The position numbers and the translations under genes were made by a program. Of a stretch of DNA of 64,000 bases, positions 1 through 9,632 are shown one piece after another (position 1 is the stretch's first letter; each line of letters starts with the position of its first letter). The notes under the pieces were generated by a model, which did no database searches, was not told the DNA's origin, and saw nothing but the letters and a program-made list of their open reading frames with translations. This DNA comes from Allodiplogaster sudhausi (Eukaryota > Nematoda > Chromadorea > Rhabditida > Diplogasteridae), in the NCBI GenBank assembly GCA_945643635.1, contig CALZFC010000087.1, forward strand, positions 1,172,501-1,236,500, written 5' to 3'.

Positions 1-64
1 CCCCTGACATCTTATCTCTAACAGTCTAGTATTTCACTCTCTCTTCTTACTCATTCACCTTCAC

Positions 65-1214
65 ATCAGCGGGGAACAGACAAGGAAAGTCGTTTTCTTG
101 TCCGCGAGTGCCAATGGACGAATGGGGAAAATAATCTGATAGGAGACAACTCTACTTGCGAGAGGAAGCCATAGAGACCTGTGATGAGGTTGCAGACTGA
201 TAGAGCCGTTGAGGAAGCCGACGGAGTCGGTTGAGAGGGGGATGGCCAATGGGAAGCTGTCGTTCCCTTTCATCTCCCCTTTCACGACAGACAAGCTGAG
301 GCTGTCGAGTGGGAAGCCACGGATGTGCAAGAGATGTTCAGAGCCACTCTCGTCCAGCCGAGCCAGCATTGCCACCTCCATCTCTATCTAAGAACACGGC
401 ATCTTATTCAGTTGTTACATGAAAGGGAAGAGACCCTGGTCTGAGAAAAGGCAGGATGAGTGCAGTGCCAGCAGAGAGCAACGACTTCTCCGAGATGGCT
501 CGCACTGAGAGTAGAAATACCTAGCCAGAGCTTCTCGCTCTTCACCGTCTCGTTTGCTGGAGGCCGCATTCGGAAGTCACCAAGCCAGTCGAAGTACGGC
601 AGAGGGGGCAGAACAGTCAAAGAGGGATGTTGGGGAGGGGAGACTGAAACATGCAGGGAGAGAGAGGCACCCAGAGAAGTCTTGATATGATGAGACGAAG
701 GTGTGAGGAGTGGAGAGGGACATGATGAAGGAGGACATCTCTTCAGGGAGGGAGGGAGTTCAATCTTCTCGGGAAAGGAGAAGAATGGAGGATGATCGGA
801 GAAGAGCCAAGCATTCAAGCAGGAGCAGTTGAGGGGACACGCAGACAAGTCGACTGTCAGCGAAGCATTCGAGGACGACAGACTCTGCCAAGGGAGCTGC
901 TTCAATTTGCAATCGGGAAAAGAAAGAAGTCGCAGAGATGGGAACTGTCCAAGGCCGAAAGGAGGAAGACTTTCGACTGGGCAGTCAAAGCGAAGACTCC
1001 TCAGTCTGAGAAAAGGCTTCTCCGGCCATCCCTTACACCCACTTCCAACAACTGTAATTTCGTCAAAGGTTCGGGCCACTCTTGAACGGAGGGAGGAGCA
1101 GGAAGCCGAGGAGGGGGCTCCTTCTATTGCAGAGCACTCTGTGGAGGCACTTGAGTCGTTGAATGCAAGTGCGACTGAGATCAGGGCTGCCAGGAACAGG
1201 GGTGCCAGTTGCAT
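65..1214 (-). CDS. LRR plus Ig-like secreted/receptor ectodomain (partial)
   Basis: Two exons are read on the minus strand: 435-1214 and 65-387, joined in phase 0 by a 47-bp GT-AG intron. The second ATG (1214) is preferred over the one at 1265 because it places a hydrophobic signal peptide (MQLAPLFLAALISVALA) at the N-terminus. Next come a Cys-containing LRR N-cap-like part, a short leucine-rich stretch (LRSLRF, LRLLSFPDCKLKQLP) and an LRR C-terminal flank whose signature is PLNCSC..AWLF. After that is a roughly 100-residue segment that could be an Ig-like domain (CWHC near its end). The protein continues past the left edge, probably through a donor near 64, so no transmembrane or kinase part is visible. 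The LRR-then-Ig order recalls Trk-type and LRIG-type receptors, but this is resemblance only. Function is not assigned. Confidence 0.6.
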
Positions 1215-1411
1215 GTGCTCATCACACTCCACTCTCAGGGGATGCCAACACTTTATAGCAGGCAAATGATAATAACAAGAACAATTGGAAGGCGAGAGGA
1301 GAGAAGATTCCGTTCAGGCATCAGCCTTCTTCTTCTGCACTCGCTTCTTCTGCTGCGAGCGAAGGAGCTGCGACGCGCGTCTCTCAGCCACCTAAATCGA
1401 CTGCATGTTAG

Positions 1412-1540
1412 AGAGGAGAGAGTGTAGGGAGGGTGGAGACAGGCTAACCCCCAGGCAATGAGAGAGTGTCGGGAGGGTGGAGACTCTAACCCCCCAGGCA
1501 GTGAGAGTGTGAGGAGGGCGGAGACTATAACCACAGGCAG
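1412..1540. repeat. Short tandem repeat, three diverged copies
   Basis: Three copies of a unit of roughly 50 bp follow one another. Each has a gagagtgt start, a gggaggg(t/c)ggagac core and a taacc(c)cccaggca end. The array lies just upstream of the LRR gene's start, so it may be in its promoter or 5' region. Confidence 0.7.
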
Positions 1541-2148
1541 CCAAAGAACACACTGCCACGGGCTCCCCGCATGGCTCGTGTATATGAAAACACCATGGGA
1601 TAAGGTTTCACTAGATGAGATGATAAAGAATTAATGACAACTAAGAATATGAAGACAATGTAGAACGCAAGTTAATTCAATCGAACCTTAGACCAACATT
1701 TCAGAAAATATCGTCATCTCATATATTAATCAATGAAAGCCATTTTTTCATTGCTCTTTCATCAATGTAAAGATAGTGCATCACAAAATCTAGAACTTGG
1801 TCTTTGATCAAGATCTTTTGCAATCAAAAATTTATGATCGGTAATTAAACGGAGTAAGCAAGAGCAAATTGAAGCACACTCAATGTCTGGCAGCACTTGG
1901 AAATGGCAAGGGAAGGTCTCTCGCAGCTTTAGGGCGATAGATTTACCCGTTAAGAAAAATATTAAGTTACCCCATCATATGAAAAATATTTATTAGAGAT
2001 TTGATCGAGAACATAATCTGGGAATACATTCACATAAAAATCTGAACAAAATATTCCATTTACCCCCTTCATCACATGGAAAAAAAATCATGTTTAAGAA
2101 AACCGCCGCTTGAAGACGATTGTTCAGACGAGGAACATGAACATGATA
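1541..2148. other. AT-rich intergenic stretch
   Basis: I see no coding exon, RNA gene or clear repeat here. It separates the 5' region of the LRR gene from the foldback element that starts near 2149. Confidence 0.5.
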
Positions 2149-3636
2149 TATGACGGGGCCAACTAAAAAAACGGTCGTTTTTGCGTTTTCGACGTGTTTC
2201 GTGAGATTTGTGCAGCGTTCGTAGAAAAGTTCATATACTAAACTGCATATTTTTTTTTAGAATCTTTATACACGTACAAAAGTGTACAGAATTCCGAGTG
2301 AAAAATGAGCACAACTATACATGTATTAAAATGCACAAAATTATTTTGAAGATTGAGCAAGAATATACGCGTTGAAACATGTTCATAAAACGGAAAGAAA
2401 AATCAGCAGAAATATACATGAACAAAAGTGCTCAAGAACTAACAGAAATGTGGGCACAAATATACGCGTACAATATGGCGTAAAAAATTTGAGCAAGAAA
2501 ATACGCGTACAAAACTGCTCAAAAAAAATTGAGCGCAAAAATACATGTACAAAAGTGCTCAGAAGTGAAATACAAATAGCAGAAAAACCTGTTAATTACA
2601 AGAATATATTAATGCTTATATGATCAAAAAACAACGAAATATCCTACTTATTGAGGAAAAACAACAAAACCTTCATTTAATAGGTTTAGAAAGTAAAAAT
2701 CACAATATCGGCCATGTTCAAAGTTCCAACGTACCGAATGACAAGGTCATGACCACCCTACATTCGCAAAAAATATATAAATTCAAACATTAGAAACAGA
2801 ATAGAACAAAAAAACTTTAAAAACATAATATGGAAACACGTAAGGATGTCGAAATATGTTTTCGAAAACGGCCTGCTAGCCGCGTTGCGTGCAAACACGT
2901 TTTGTGCGCAGGTTTTCGCGCGTTTGTGGCGCGCTTGGGAAGGCGCAAGCAGGCCGTTTTCGAAAACATGTTTCGACATTCTTCCATTTCTCCATATTAG
3001 TTTTTCAAGATATTTTTGTTCTATTTCGCTTCTAATGTTTTACTTTATATATTTTTGCTATCATTCTGTTTATTGGTCGTTTGAACATGACCGATATTTT
3101 GATTTTTATTTTCTAAACTTATTAATTGAAAGTTTTGTTGTTTTCCTAGATATGTACTATATTTAATTGTTTTTAATCCTATAAGCAGTAATTTATACTT
3201 GTAATTAACAGGTTTTTCTGCTATTTCATTTCTGAGCACTTTTGTACGTGTATTTTTGAGTTCAATTTTTGAGCAGTTTTGTACACGTATTTTCTTCCTA
3301 ATTTTTTTCTACGTGATATTGTACGCGTACATTCGTGCTCATTTTTCTTAATGAATTTGGAGCACTATAGTACATGTACTTTTCTGCCCATTTTTATGTC
3401 TGATTCATGTGCACATTTATACGCGTATCTACATGCTCATTTTTAAAAGTCATTTATGGGCATGTTAGTACGTGTATATTTCTGTGTAACCTTTTTTGCA
3501 CACCTTTGTACGTTAATAAAGATGCTTGAAAAAAGATGCAGCTTAGTACATGCACTTTTCTACACACACTGCACAAATCTCGCGAAACACGTCGAAAACG
3601 CAAAAGCGACCGTTTTTTTAATTGGCCCCGTCATAT
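2149..3636. mobile_element. Foldback (long inverted repeat) element with TA-flanked ends
   Basis: The left end (TATGACGGGGCCAA...) is matched in reverse at the right end (...TTGGCCCCGTCATA), and both ends run into TA dinucleotides. Inside, both arms are filled with a short subrepeat of about 25-30 bp of the type tacgcgtacaaa..tgctca, present many times in opposite orientation in the two arms. The middle (about 2866-2980) is itself palindromic: cgaaaacggcctgc is repeated inverted around a GC-rich core. No transposase is encoded, so this is a non-autonomous element. TA flanks would suit a Tc1/mariner-type target, but the superfamily is a guess. Confidence 0.75.
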
Positions 3637-3717
3637 ATTTTTACGGTTCAGAGTACCGAATAACGATCTATAGTGAATTTCAGTGAAAATATTCCACCAG
3701 TCTGGGGTGGGAATCGC

Positions 3718-6372
3718 TTAATAGTACTCGCCATTCAACTTCACTTTCCAGAACTCCTTCAGGGAATAAAAGCCACTGTCGGGGACCCAGAAAAATAGGG
3801 TTGGGAAGGAGCAATCGGCCCGGAAACCAGGGTGGGTTTGCTTTTTCTGCCTAAATATTACTCAAAAACAAGGTGGGGTAGGGCTTTGGGGACGCCCAAA
3901 TTCAGGGTGGGTCTGTCAAATCGACAGTACCTTTTTTCCCCTGAACTCCATTACAAGTAGGAGTCAAATTTGTGTAGACAAAGCGAAGGAAGGAAGAGAT
4001 GAGCCATGCAAACCTTCTGAAGGCGAGGGGAATAGCCCTTCGCGACATTCCTGACGGCCTTGAGGATGGCGCGTCCTTTGCGGCTCACAGTGCTGGAGAC
4101 CACGGACTTCACGGGGTTCTGGCGGTCTAAACAAAGGGAAATTATCACAATAACATCATAACACACTAGGTTACCATTCGGCACTCTTCCGCTATACCCC
4201 AGAACCCCAAAAAAATTTTTGCTGACATTCTTCAATTCGGTTTTATTTAATACTCGAGAAACGAGTAATTCATTTTAATCCGTTTGGGATGGACCAAATT
4301 CCCCCCGTTTAGTTTTTAAGACATATTTTGGTACTATTTCGGTTTGACTACCCAACATTTTTTCCAAACATTTTGTTTTGCTGAAACTTGCCCCAAGGGG
4401 GTTATTTGATGCCATGACAGGGAATAAATGGTTGCCGGATTCCGGCGACCTACCCTGTTTTTGGGCCATCTGAATTACACTAGTCTGTTTTTTGTTGGGT
4501 GTGCTTCGTGACAAGGTCACCTAACGCACCCAACACAATTTTTAAACAAAATGTCAACGAGATTAGTGTTTGGGTTCTAAAAGTAATCAGAGAGTACGGA
4601 GAAAATAGTTTCCTTAACTAATTTTGTCTGTGATGCACTTTGAAAAATATTTTTAAAACCAATATTTAGCCCATCGGCGCTTTTTAGGCTATGAAAAAGT
4701 GGTTATTTCGGGAATCAAAATGGTGCAATCTGCCTCCCCGAATTTTCTCTACAATTTGTTATATTGGTTGACGGAAATAACCCCCTGGAAGTATACTCAC
4801 AGACTAGGGTAAACGCCCATTTTTTTTGTCCTAGCCTACCCTGTTTTGGAATACCATCCGGCAAGGCTTTTATTCCCTGTGCCATGAGAACGAATATGAG
4901 ATTCGTTTTGATAGATTTCGGCGTTTTCGAAAGTTTAGGTGCATATTTTCAGTACTATTCCGGTACTCACCCAACAAGAGAGAAAGTGTAAAAGAAGCCT
5001 TATTACTTGACTTCTTTGCGTTGAAAAAAGAAGAATGGCAGACCGAAAGTGAATTTTACGAAAAAATGTTTTGGAAAGAAGAAAAAAAACGCATAAATGA
5101 AATTGTATGTGGTCTAATGGACGACAGTACTAAACTTGGACAACGATTTAAATTAGTAATAAAAATGACGGACGGAATATTTTAATACGAATTTAGAGGT
5201 CGTCACGATAGAGCCCCCACCTGTGGGCATACTTCCCGATGTCACTTTTTGGTTACCCAATATACCATTTACTGAGAATGTTCTGAGAATCCTGCGTACT
5301 CCACCTAAATTTAATATTAAAGTTTGAAAGTAAAAAACTCGAACTGGTGCCTTTTCTTCCTAGAATATTCCATGTAAAATGGAATATCGGGTAACCAAAA
5401 CTGACTTCTGGAAGTAAGCCCACTGGGTGGGTCTTCGCGACGACCTTTAAGTTCCTTAATAAAATAGTCCGTACGTGGCGTTTTGCGTCGTTACTTTTTC
5501 ATCGACATTAGCTGTCAAACTTATAACTGACACAAAGAATCGCTCATCCGTTTAAATAATACTTAAAGAAACTAGGTTTTTATCAGTCACCGTTTTTCGA
5601 GGCCGTTGTTAGGTCTTCCACACCCCGTCTTACCAAGAACTGCGTCAAGTCTTTTGGCACTTACTATTCGGTTGCTCTTTGCCAGAAATTTTCGAAAAAA
5701 AAAAACATTCCCCCAAACTGAGCCCTGAAAACTATCTAATATCTTTTTTTTGGTGAATCTGTTTCAGGAAAAAGGGTGGTCCCGGAACCCCCTAAAGTAG
5801 CTGGATATTATTCAGGTGTCTTTTGGGTGCCGAAAGGATAATGAAGAATCAATTTATTGATCTAGAACTGATGGAGTAGTGCCTCATTGAGGCGCAAAAA
5901 AGGGTGGCTGCTCAGTTTCGGAACTGCCTTTTACACCCTGGTCTTTAAATTTTTTTTACAAAGCTATACCAATGCTAGGTAGTTGCACTTGTTGTTCTAC
6001 CGCATACCTGGACTAACTTTTGAAAACTACTTCACGGTCAAAAATAAAAGTGATATTCGTGTTTGTATGGGGTCTTAGGGGAAAATTTTTTCAAAAACTT
6101 CTGGAGCCACTCCGACCTAGAATAAAAACTAAAAGGACCAATAGCTAGAAAGTTTAGGAAGACTAACGGCCAGCCTTGGTAGAGACGACAAGCGCCTTCT
6201 TCTCAGCATCGAGCTTGATGTCAATAGCCTTGGCATTGACAAGTCCGTTGTAACGCTGACTGTTGATTCCCTTGAGGTTGAACGGCTCGCGAGAGAACTT
6301 CTTGTTGATGCCGCGCTGAGTGCGGAGGAACGACGAGTTGTTGCGGATGATCTGCCACGTCAAGTCCGACAT
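3718..6372 (-). CDS. rpl-28: Large-subunit ribosomal protein eL28 (RPL28)
   Basis: Exon 1 (6168-6372) begins MSDLTWQIIRNNSSFLRTQR, which is the conserved start of eL28, followed by FNLKGINSQRYNGLVNAK. Exon 2 (4014-4126) supplies the conserved KSV-rich middle and NVAKGYSPRLQK; the join is phase 1 and in frame. A third exon is less certain: 3718-3753 follows in phase 0 and ends FWKVKLNGEYY then stop, giving about 117 residues against about 125-137 in relatives. Intron 1 (about 2 kb) holds several MITEs. The intron before the last exon holds a hAT-type MITE that ends only a few bases from the proposed acceptor. The protein is a structural component of the 60S ribosomal subunit. Identity is strong for exons 1-2 and weak for exon 3. 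Confidence 0.85.
3760..3943. mobile_element. hAT-type MITE, family A (copy 1)
   Basis: This 184-bp element begins CAGGGAATAAAAGCCACTGTCG and ends with its imperfect inverse (...CGACAGTACC-TTTTTTCCCCTG). It is flanked by a near-perfect 8-bp target duplication: aactcctt at 3752-3759 and aactccat at 3944-3951. The CAGGG terminus and 8-bp duplication are typical of the hAT superfamily. It sits in the last intron of rpl-28, next to the proposed splice acceptor. A second copy is at 13459-14311. Confidence 0.85.
4418..4879. mobile_element. hAT-type MITE, family B (copy 1)
   Basis: This 462-bp element begins CAGGGAATAAATGGTTGCCGG and ends ...CCGGCAAGGCTTTTATTCCCTG. A perfect 8-bp target duplication, tgccatga, lies at 4410-4417 and 4880-4887. 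It lacks the left half of an internal inverted repeat that the copy at 13593-14253 retains, so this copy carries an internal deletion. It lies in rpl-28 intron 1 and encodes no protein. Confidence 0.9.
5196..5446. mobile_element. MITE with long terminal inverted repeats
   Basis: The first about 75 bp (aggtcgtcacga..., then tgggcatacttcc.g.tgtca, then ttttggttaccc) recur inverted in the last about 75 bp. The arms are somewhat diverged. No coding capacity is seen. It lies in rpl-28 intron 1. The target duplication is not clear. Confidence 0.65.
5775..5935. repeat. Dispersed repeat F, copy 1
   Basis: The stretch around cttttgggtgccgaaagga, followed by the region ending in a cgtttcgg-like motif, aligns with 15660-15842 in an intron of the USP gene. 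The copies are clearly diverged, so this is an old interspersed repeat. It lies in rpl-28 intron 1. Confidence 0.6.
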
Positions 6373-6709
6373 TTTACCTGAAACTTTCTTTTGAAGCAGG
6401 TAATCTTCAGAATCGTATTCAACAAACACGGAGCAATTCACTATGTCTGAAAAGTGTAGAAGCTCTGAATCTAAAATTGACTCTTACAAATAGGGAAAGC
6501 ACTAGCAGGCCAACTCTAAACTAAAACAATTCAAATTCACATCGGGCAGAAAATATTATTCGCAATGCTAAAAATGTTTATCTGCATAGGACTCCCGAAT
6601 CCTTTGAAATGTGGTACTGTAAGACATTTCTACAATTTAGGACTGGTGATATAGGATATGTCACCTATCATATCTCCGAATTGCATTATTAATTCTGTTA
6701 CTTTTCAGA
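6373..6709. promoter_or_regulatory. Divergent promoter region, rpl-28 / cdc-7
   Basis: Only 337 bp separate the start codons of rpl-28 (minus) and the CDC7 kinase (plus), so both promoters must lie here or inside the flanking gene bodies. Possible trans-splice acceptors precede both ATGs: tttcag followed by gtaaaATG for rpl-28, and cttttcag followed by aATG for cdc-7. No core promoter motif was recognised. Confidence 0.5.
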
Positions 6710-9421
6710 ATGCTAGTTCAACTAGCCGAAAAATCGTGCAGTGAAGATCAGCCTAGTACCAGTACGTGGGTTCGAGAAAACTTTGTAATCGGAGAGGTCA
6801 TTGGAAATGGTTAGCAAGTGTGTAACTTTCCTGGTTATTCTAACGCATCATTAGACAGAAGTTTCATACGCTATTAACATTAGTCGCATGGATCGTCAAG
6901 GTATCTAGCCTATTCACCATATTTTTTTATACAAAACTCAGCTAGATTTATCTTTTTGCTTTATTTATTTACGAACGCAATGTAGTTCAAGTGATGAGCG
7001 AAGTAAAACGAAATTAGCACAAAAATAAAGTGAAGTTCATTTACCCTTGGAGGTACCTTCGGAAAGGTGTACACTGTGGAGTGCCGACAGCGGGCGGCTG
7101 GGCATCTTCTGGCGATGAAGGAACTTATGCGCTTTGCCCATCCACGTTACATTGAAATGGAGCTGCGAATTCTGCAGCAGTTCGGTGGATGCAGCAACAT
7201 CATGCAAATGCATTGTGCTTATCGAGATCGAGACAGAGTCTTCATTCTCATGGATCACTTCCCTCACGACTCTCTACGGGTACTCACATTTCGTTTCTTC
7301 TATTCTGTGCATTTCATTAAATTTTTATTCTGGTATAAATTTTTGCCTTACTTTATCAGATTGACAGCAAAGTGGGGAAACCTATTTGTTTTTCACTTCA
7401 TCGTTCATCAGATAAAGTAAGATGTGGAAAGATACAATAACAATACTCATTAAAGAAATTGAACGACAATTTTTTGTGATAATCAAATATCGCTTCCTCA
7501 AGTTCATTCTGCATATTTCAGGATATTATGGCAGATATTACAACGGAGGAGATCTTAACGTATATGAGGAACCTCTTCATTGCTCTTCAACATTTGCACA
7601 AGAACGGTGTTATACACCGTGATATAAAACCTGCCAACTTCCTCTACAATCGAAAACTTAAGAGGTACAGGGGTTTGGTGTGTCTGATCTGGAAGCTTTT
7701 GTTACTTATATTTCTGTTATTTAATGTTAGAGTTTGATGGAAAAGGAATTCTGGACACATTGACTGTTCAGATACGCGCTAATCGATTTTGGTCTTGCGG
7801 AAATCTATGATCAGAGCACAACCAGCAAGGAAAATAGTTGTAGATCGGTAAGAACTACATTCCGTGTTTAACTAGGTCTCACTTTTGTCTGGGACACTGC
7901 AGAAAAATTATCGTGGAATATATGGGACCCTCCCAAAAACCCATTTAAATTCAAACTGTTTGAATTGAATAAAACAAGCTACACCCCGATTTTTGCTTGT
8001 GGACCGCCCGGGAAATCTTTGACGCAAGAGGGCATCTAAACATTCACTACATTAAGCAAACATAATCTCTACGAAATTAAATTTTTATATGAATATTTAT
8101 TTTAGAATCGTCCAGTTCTTCATCGGTCCGCTGTTAAACGGCTCTGTGCTTCGAATGAGCAGGAGCCCGCAGTGAAGAGATGGAGGAGATGTGACTGCGC
8201 CGGCCACTCGGCTATCTGCTCGGCCTGCAAGGCAAAGCCTGTTAAGATCTTCAATAAGGTTTTCTGTTATTATTCGTCTAGATACTTTGTGACAAGATGA
8301 CGTAGACCTAAACCTGTTATGCACGCTTGTTGAGAGACTAGAATAGCACAGTTTGCTCGGCTTTTATAAGGATGAGCAGATAATGAATGTTGTTAATACC
8401 AATCAACTGGTATGAGCATTTTCTTCTACTTGACAAGCTTGTTCTCGTGTTAGGAGGGAATTGTATGCCATATGTTATACTTCGATATTTATCTGAAGTA
8501 AACCTTTTTAAATGTGCATGGTTTAGGCAGGAACTCCTGGCTTCCGTGCGCCAGAAATCTTGCTGAGAATGAATGAGCAGAGTCCGAAGTTGGATGTGTG
8601 GTCGGCTGGGATCACAATGCTATCGATGATGTGTAGGAAGCATCCACTATTCAGGTTGGCACTTGGAATGGGAGATTGGATGGAAGAAGAGAATTACAGA
8701 CCGGGCGATGACTCGGATGCCCTTGTGCAGATGGCCGCCGTCTTCGGCACGAGACCGCTGCTGGACTTGGCACGAGAGTCGGGTCACACTCTGAAGATGG
8801 CTCCCGAGCATCCCGGCATCGACCTGGTTCACTTGGTAAGTCATGTCATCGAGACAGTTCACTACTTTCAACGATGTCGTAGTAATATTTTCTTCACTTT
8901 TCCTGTGTCTTCGCTAATTTGACCAATTCACTCTAAATGTTGTCACATCATTTTTTGATGTATCAGTAAATAAATAGCAGAGGACCGCAGTAAAGAAAAT
9001 AAATAGAGGAAACGTTCGTCTTTAACCGGCTCACTCTGATTTCCTGAAATCAAACTGGCTTTTCGCATGTTTTCTTTTCATAGATATTGAGAAGAATAAA
9101 ATAGAAGAAATGAAAATGAGTGCTATTCTGTGACAGGTTGCGTGCATGCGCGAGGGTTGCGAGGCAGGCGACATCGCTAACTGCAACTACTGCAAGTCCC
9201 TCATCTTCGACAACCTTACCCGATGCCTGTGTCTGAGATGCGGGGAGAAGTCCTTATCTAATCTTGACAGCAATGAAAAAGTCGCCTTTGAGGTATTCCA
9301 ATGAATGCGCGATTGCATGATAATTTTCATCTTTATTATGTTGAAGGTGCTCAGCCGATGTCTCGTCGTCAACCCGAAATCCCGAGGAAGTTCACAAAAT
9401 ATCCTTTCGCAATTACTCTAA
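6710..9421 (+). CDS. cdc-7: CDC7-family protein kinase (DDK catalytic subunit)
   Basis: Eight exons: 6710-6809, 7053-7279, 7522-7664, 7772-7847, 8106-8258, 8527-8835, 9137-9292 and 9347-9421. All phases agree. The Gly-rich loop spans the first intron ([15 protein letters not shown]). AMKEL carries the ATP-binding Lys, and [10 protein letters not shown] and IDFGLAE are the catalytic and Mg-binding motifs. The CDC7 hallmark insert follows: CDC, six residues, CSAC, then [12 protein letters not shown]. This C-x-C-x6-C-x2-C pattern matches the zinc-binding insert of CDC7 kinases. The end, [13 protein letters not shown]..., is the usual C-lobe tail. With its Dbf4 partner the kinase phosphorylates MCM helicase to fire replication origins in the nucleus. 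Exon 7 is unusually Cys-rich. A poly(A) signal and a free splice acceptor follow, and the USP gene starts 211 bp downstream. Confidence 0.93.
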
Positions 9422-9522
9422 CCTACTTTGCCTTACTCTTTCTTAGTCTTTTTTTTTTTCTTCTTCTCATACGGGTTTCATGGCTTTATCAGGTTTTATT
9501 GCGTTTTCTTTTTTGTGATTGA

Positions 9523-9594
9523 AATAAAGTTAATTGCTGATACCCTTCTCAATTCTTCCTTTACCGTTCTGTCGGTTCTCTTATCGTTGCCTAG
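9523..9594 (+). promoter_or_regulatory. Possible operon junction: poly(A) signal then trans-splice acceptor
   Basis: AATAAA at 9523-9528 is about 100 bp after the cdc-7 stop. About 65 bp later a pyrimidine-rich stretch ends in ctag (9591-9594), with no matching donor in the short interval, and the USP start codon follows at 9633. This arrangement is typical of nematode operons, where downstream cistrons receive a spliced leader. It is inferred from spacing only. Confidence 0.5.
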
Positions 9595-9632
9595 TGCTCT
9601 TAAACTGGTCCAGAATGTGAGAGAAGTCAGAG

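Noticed and set aside
829..1269. Plus-strand open frame of 146 codons at the left end
   Set aside because: It is the antisense shadow of the LRR gene exon on the minus strand, which has signal peptide, LRR and Cys-pattern support.
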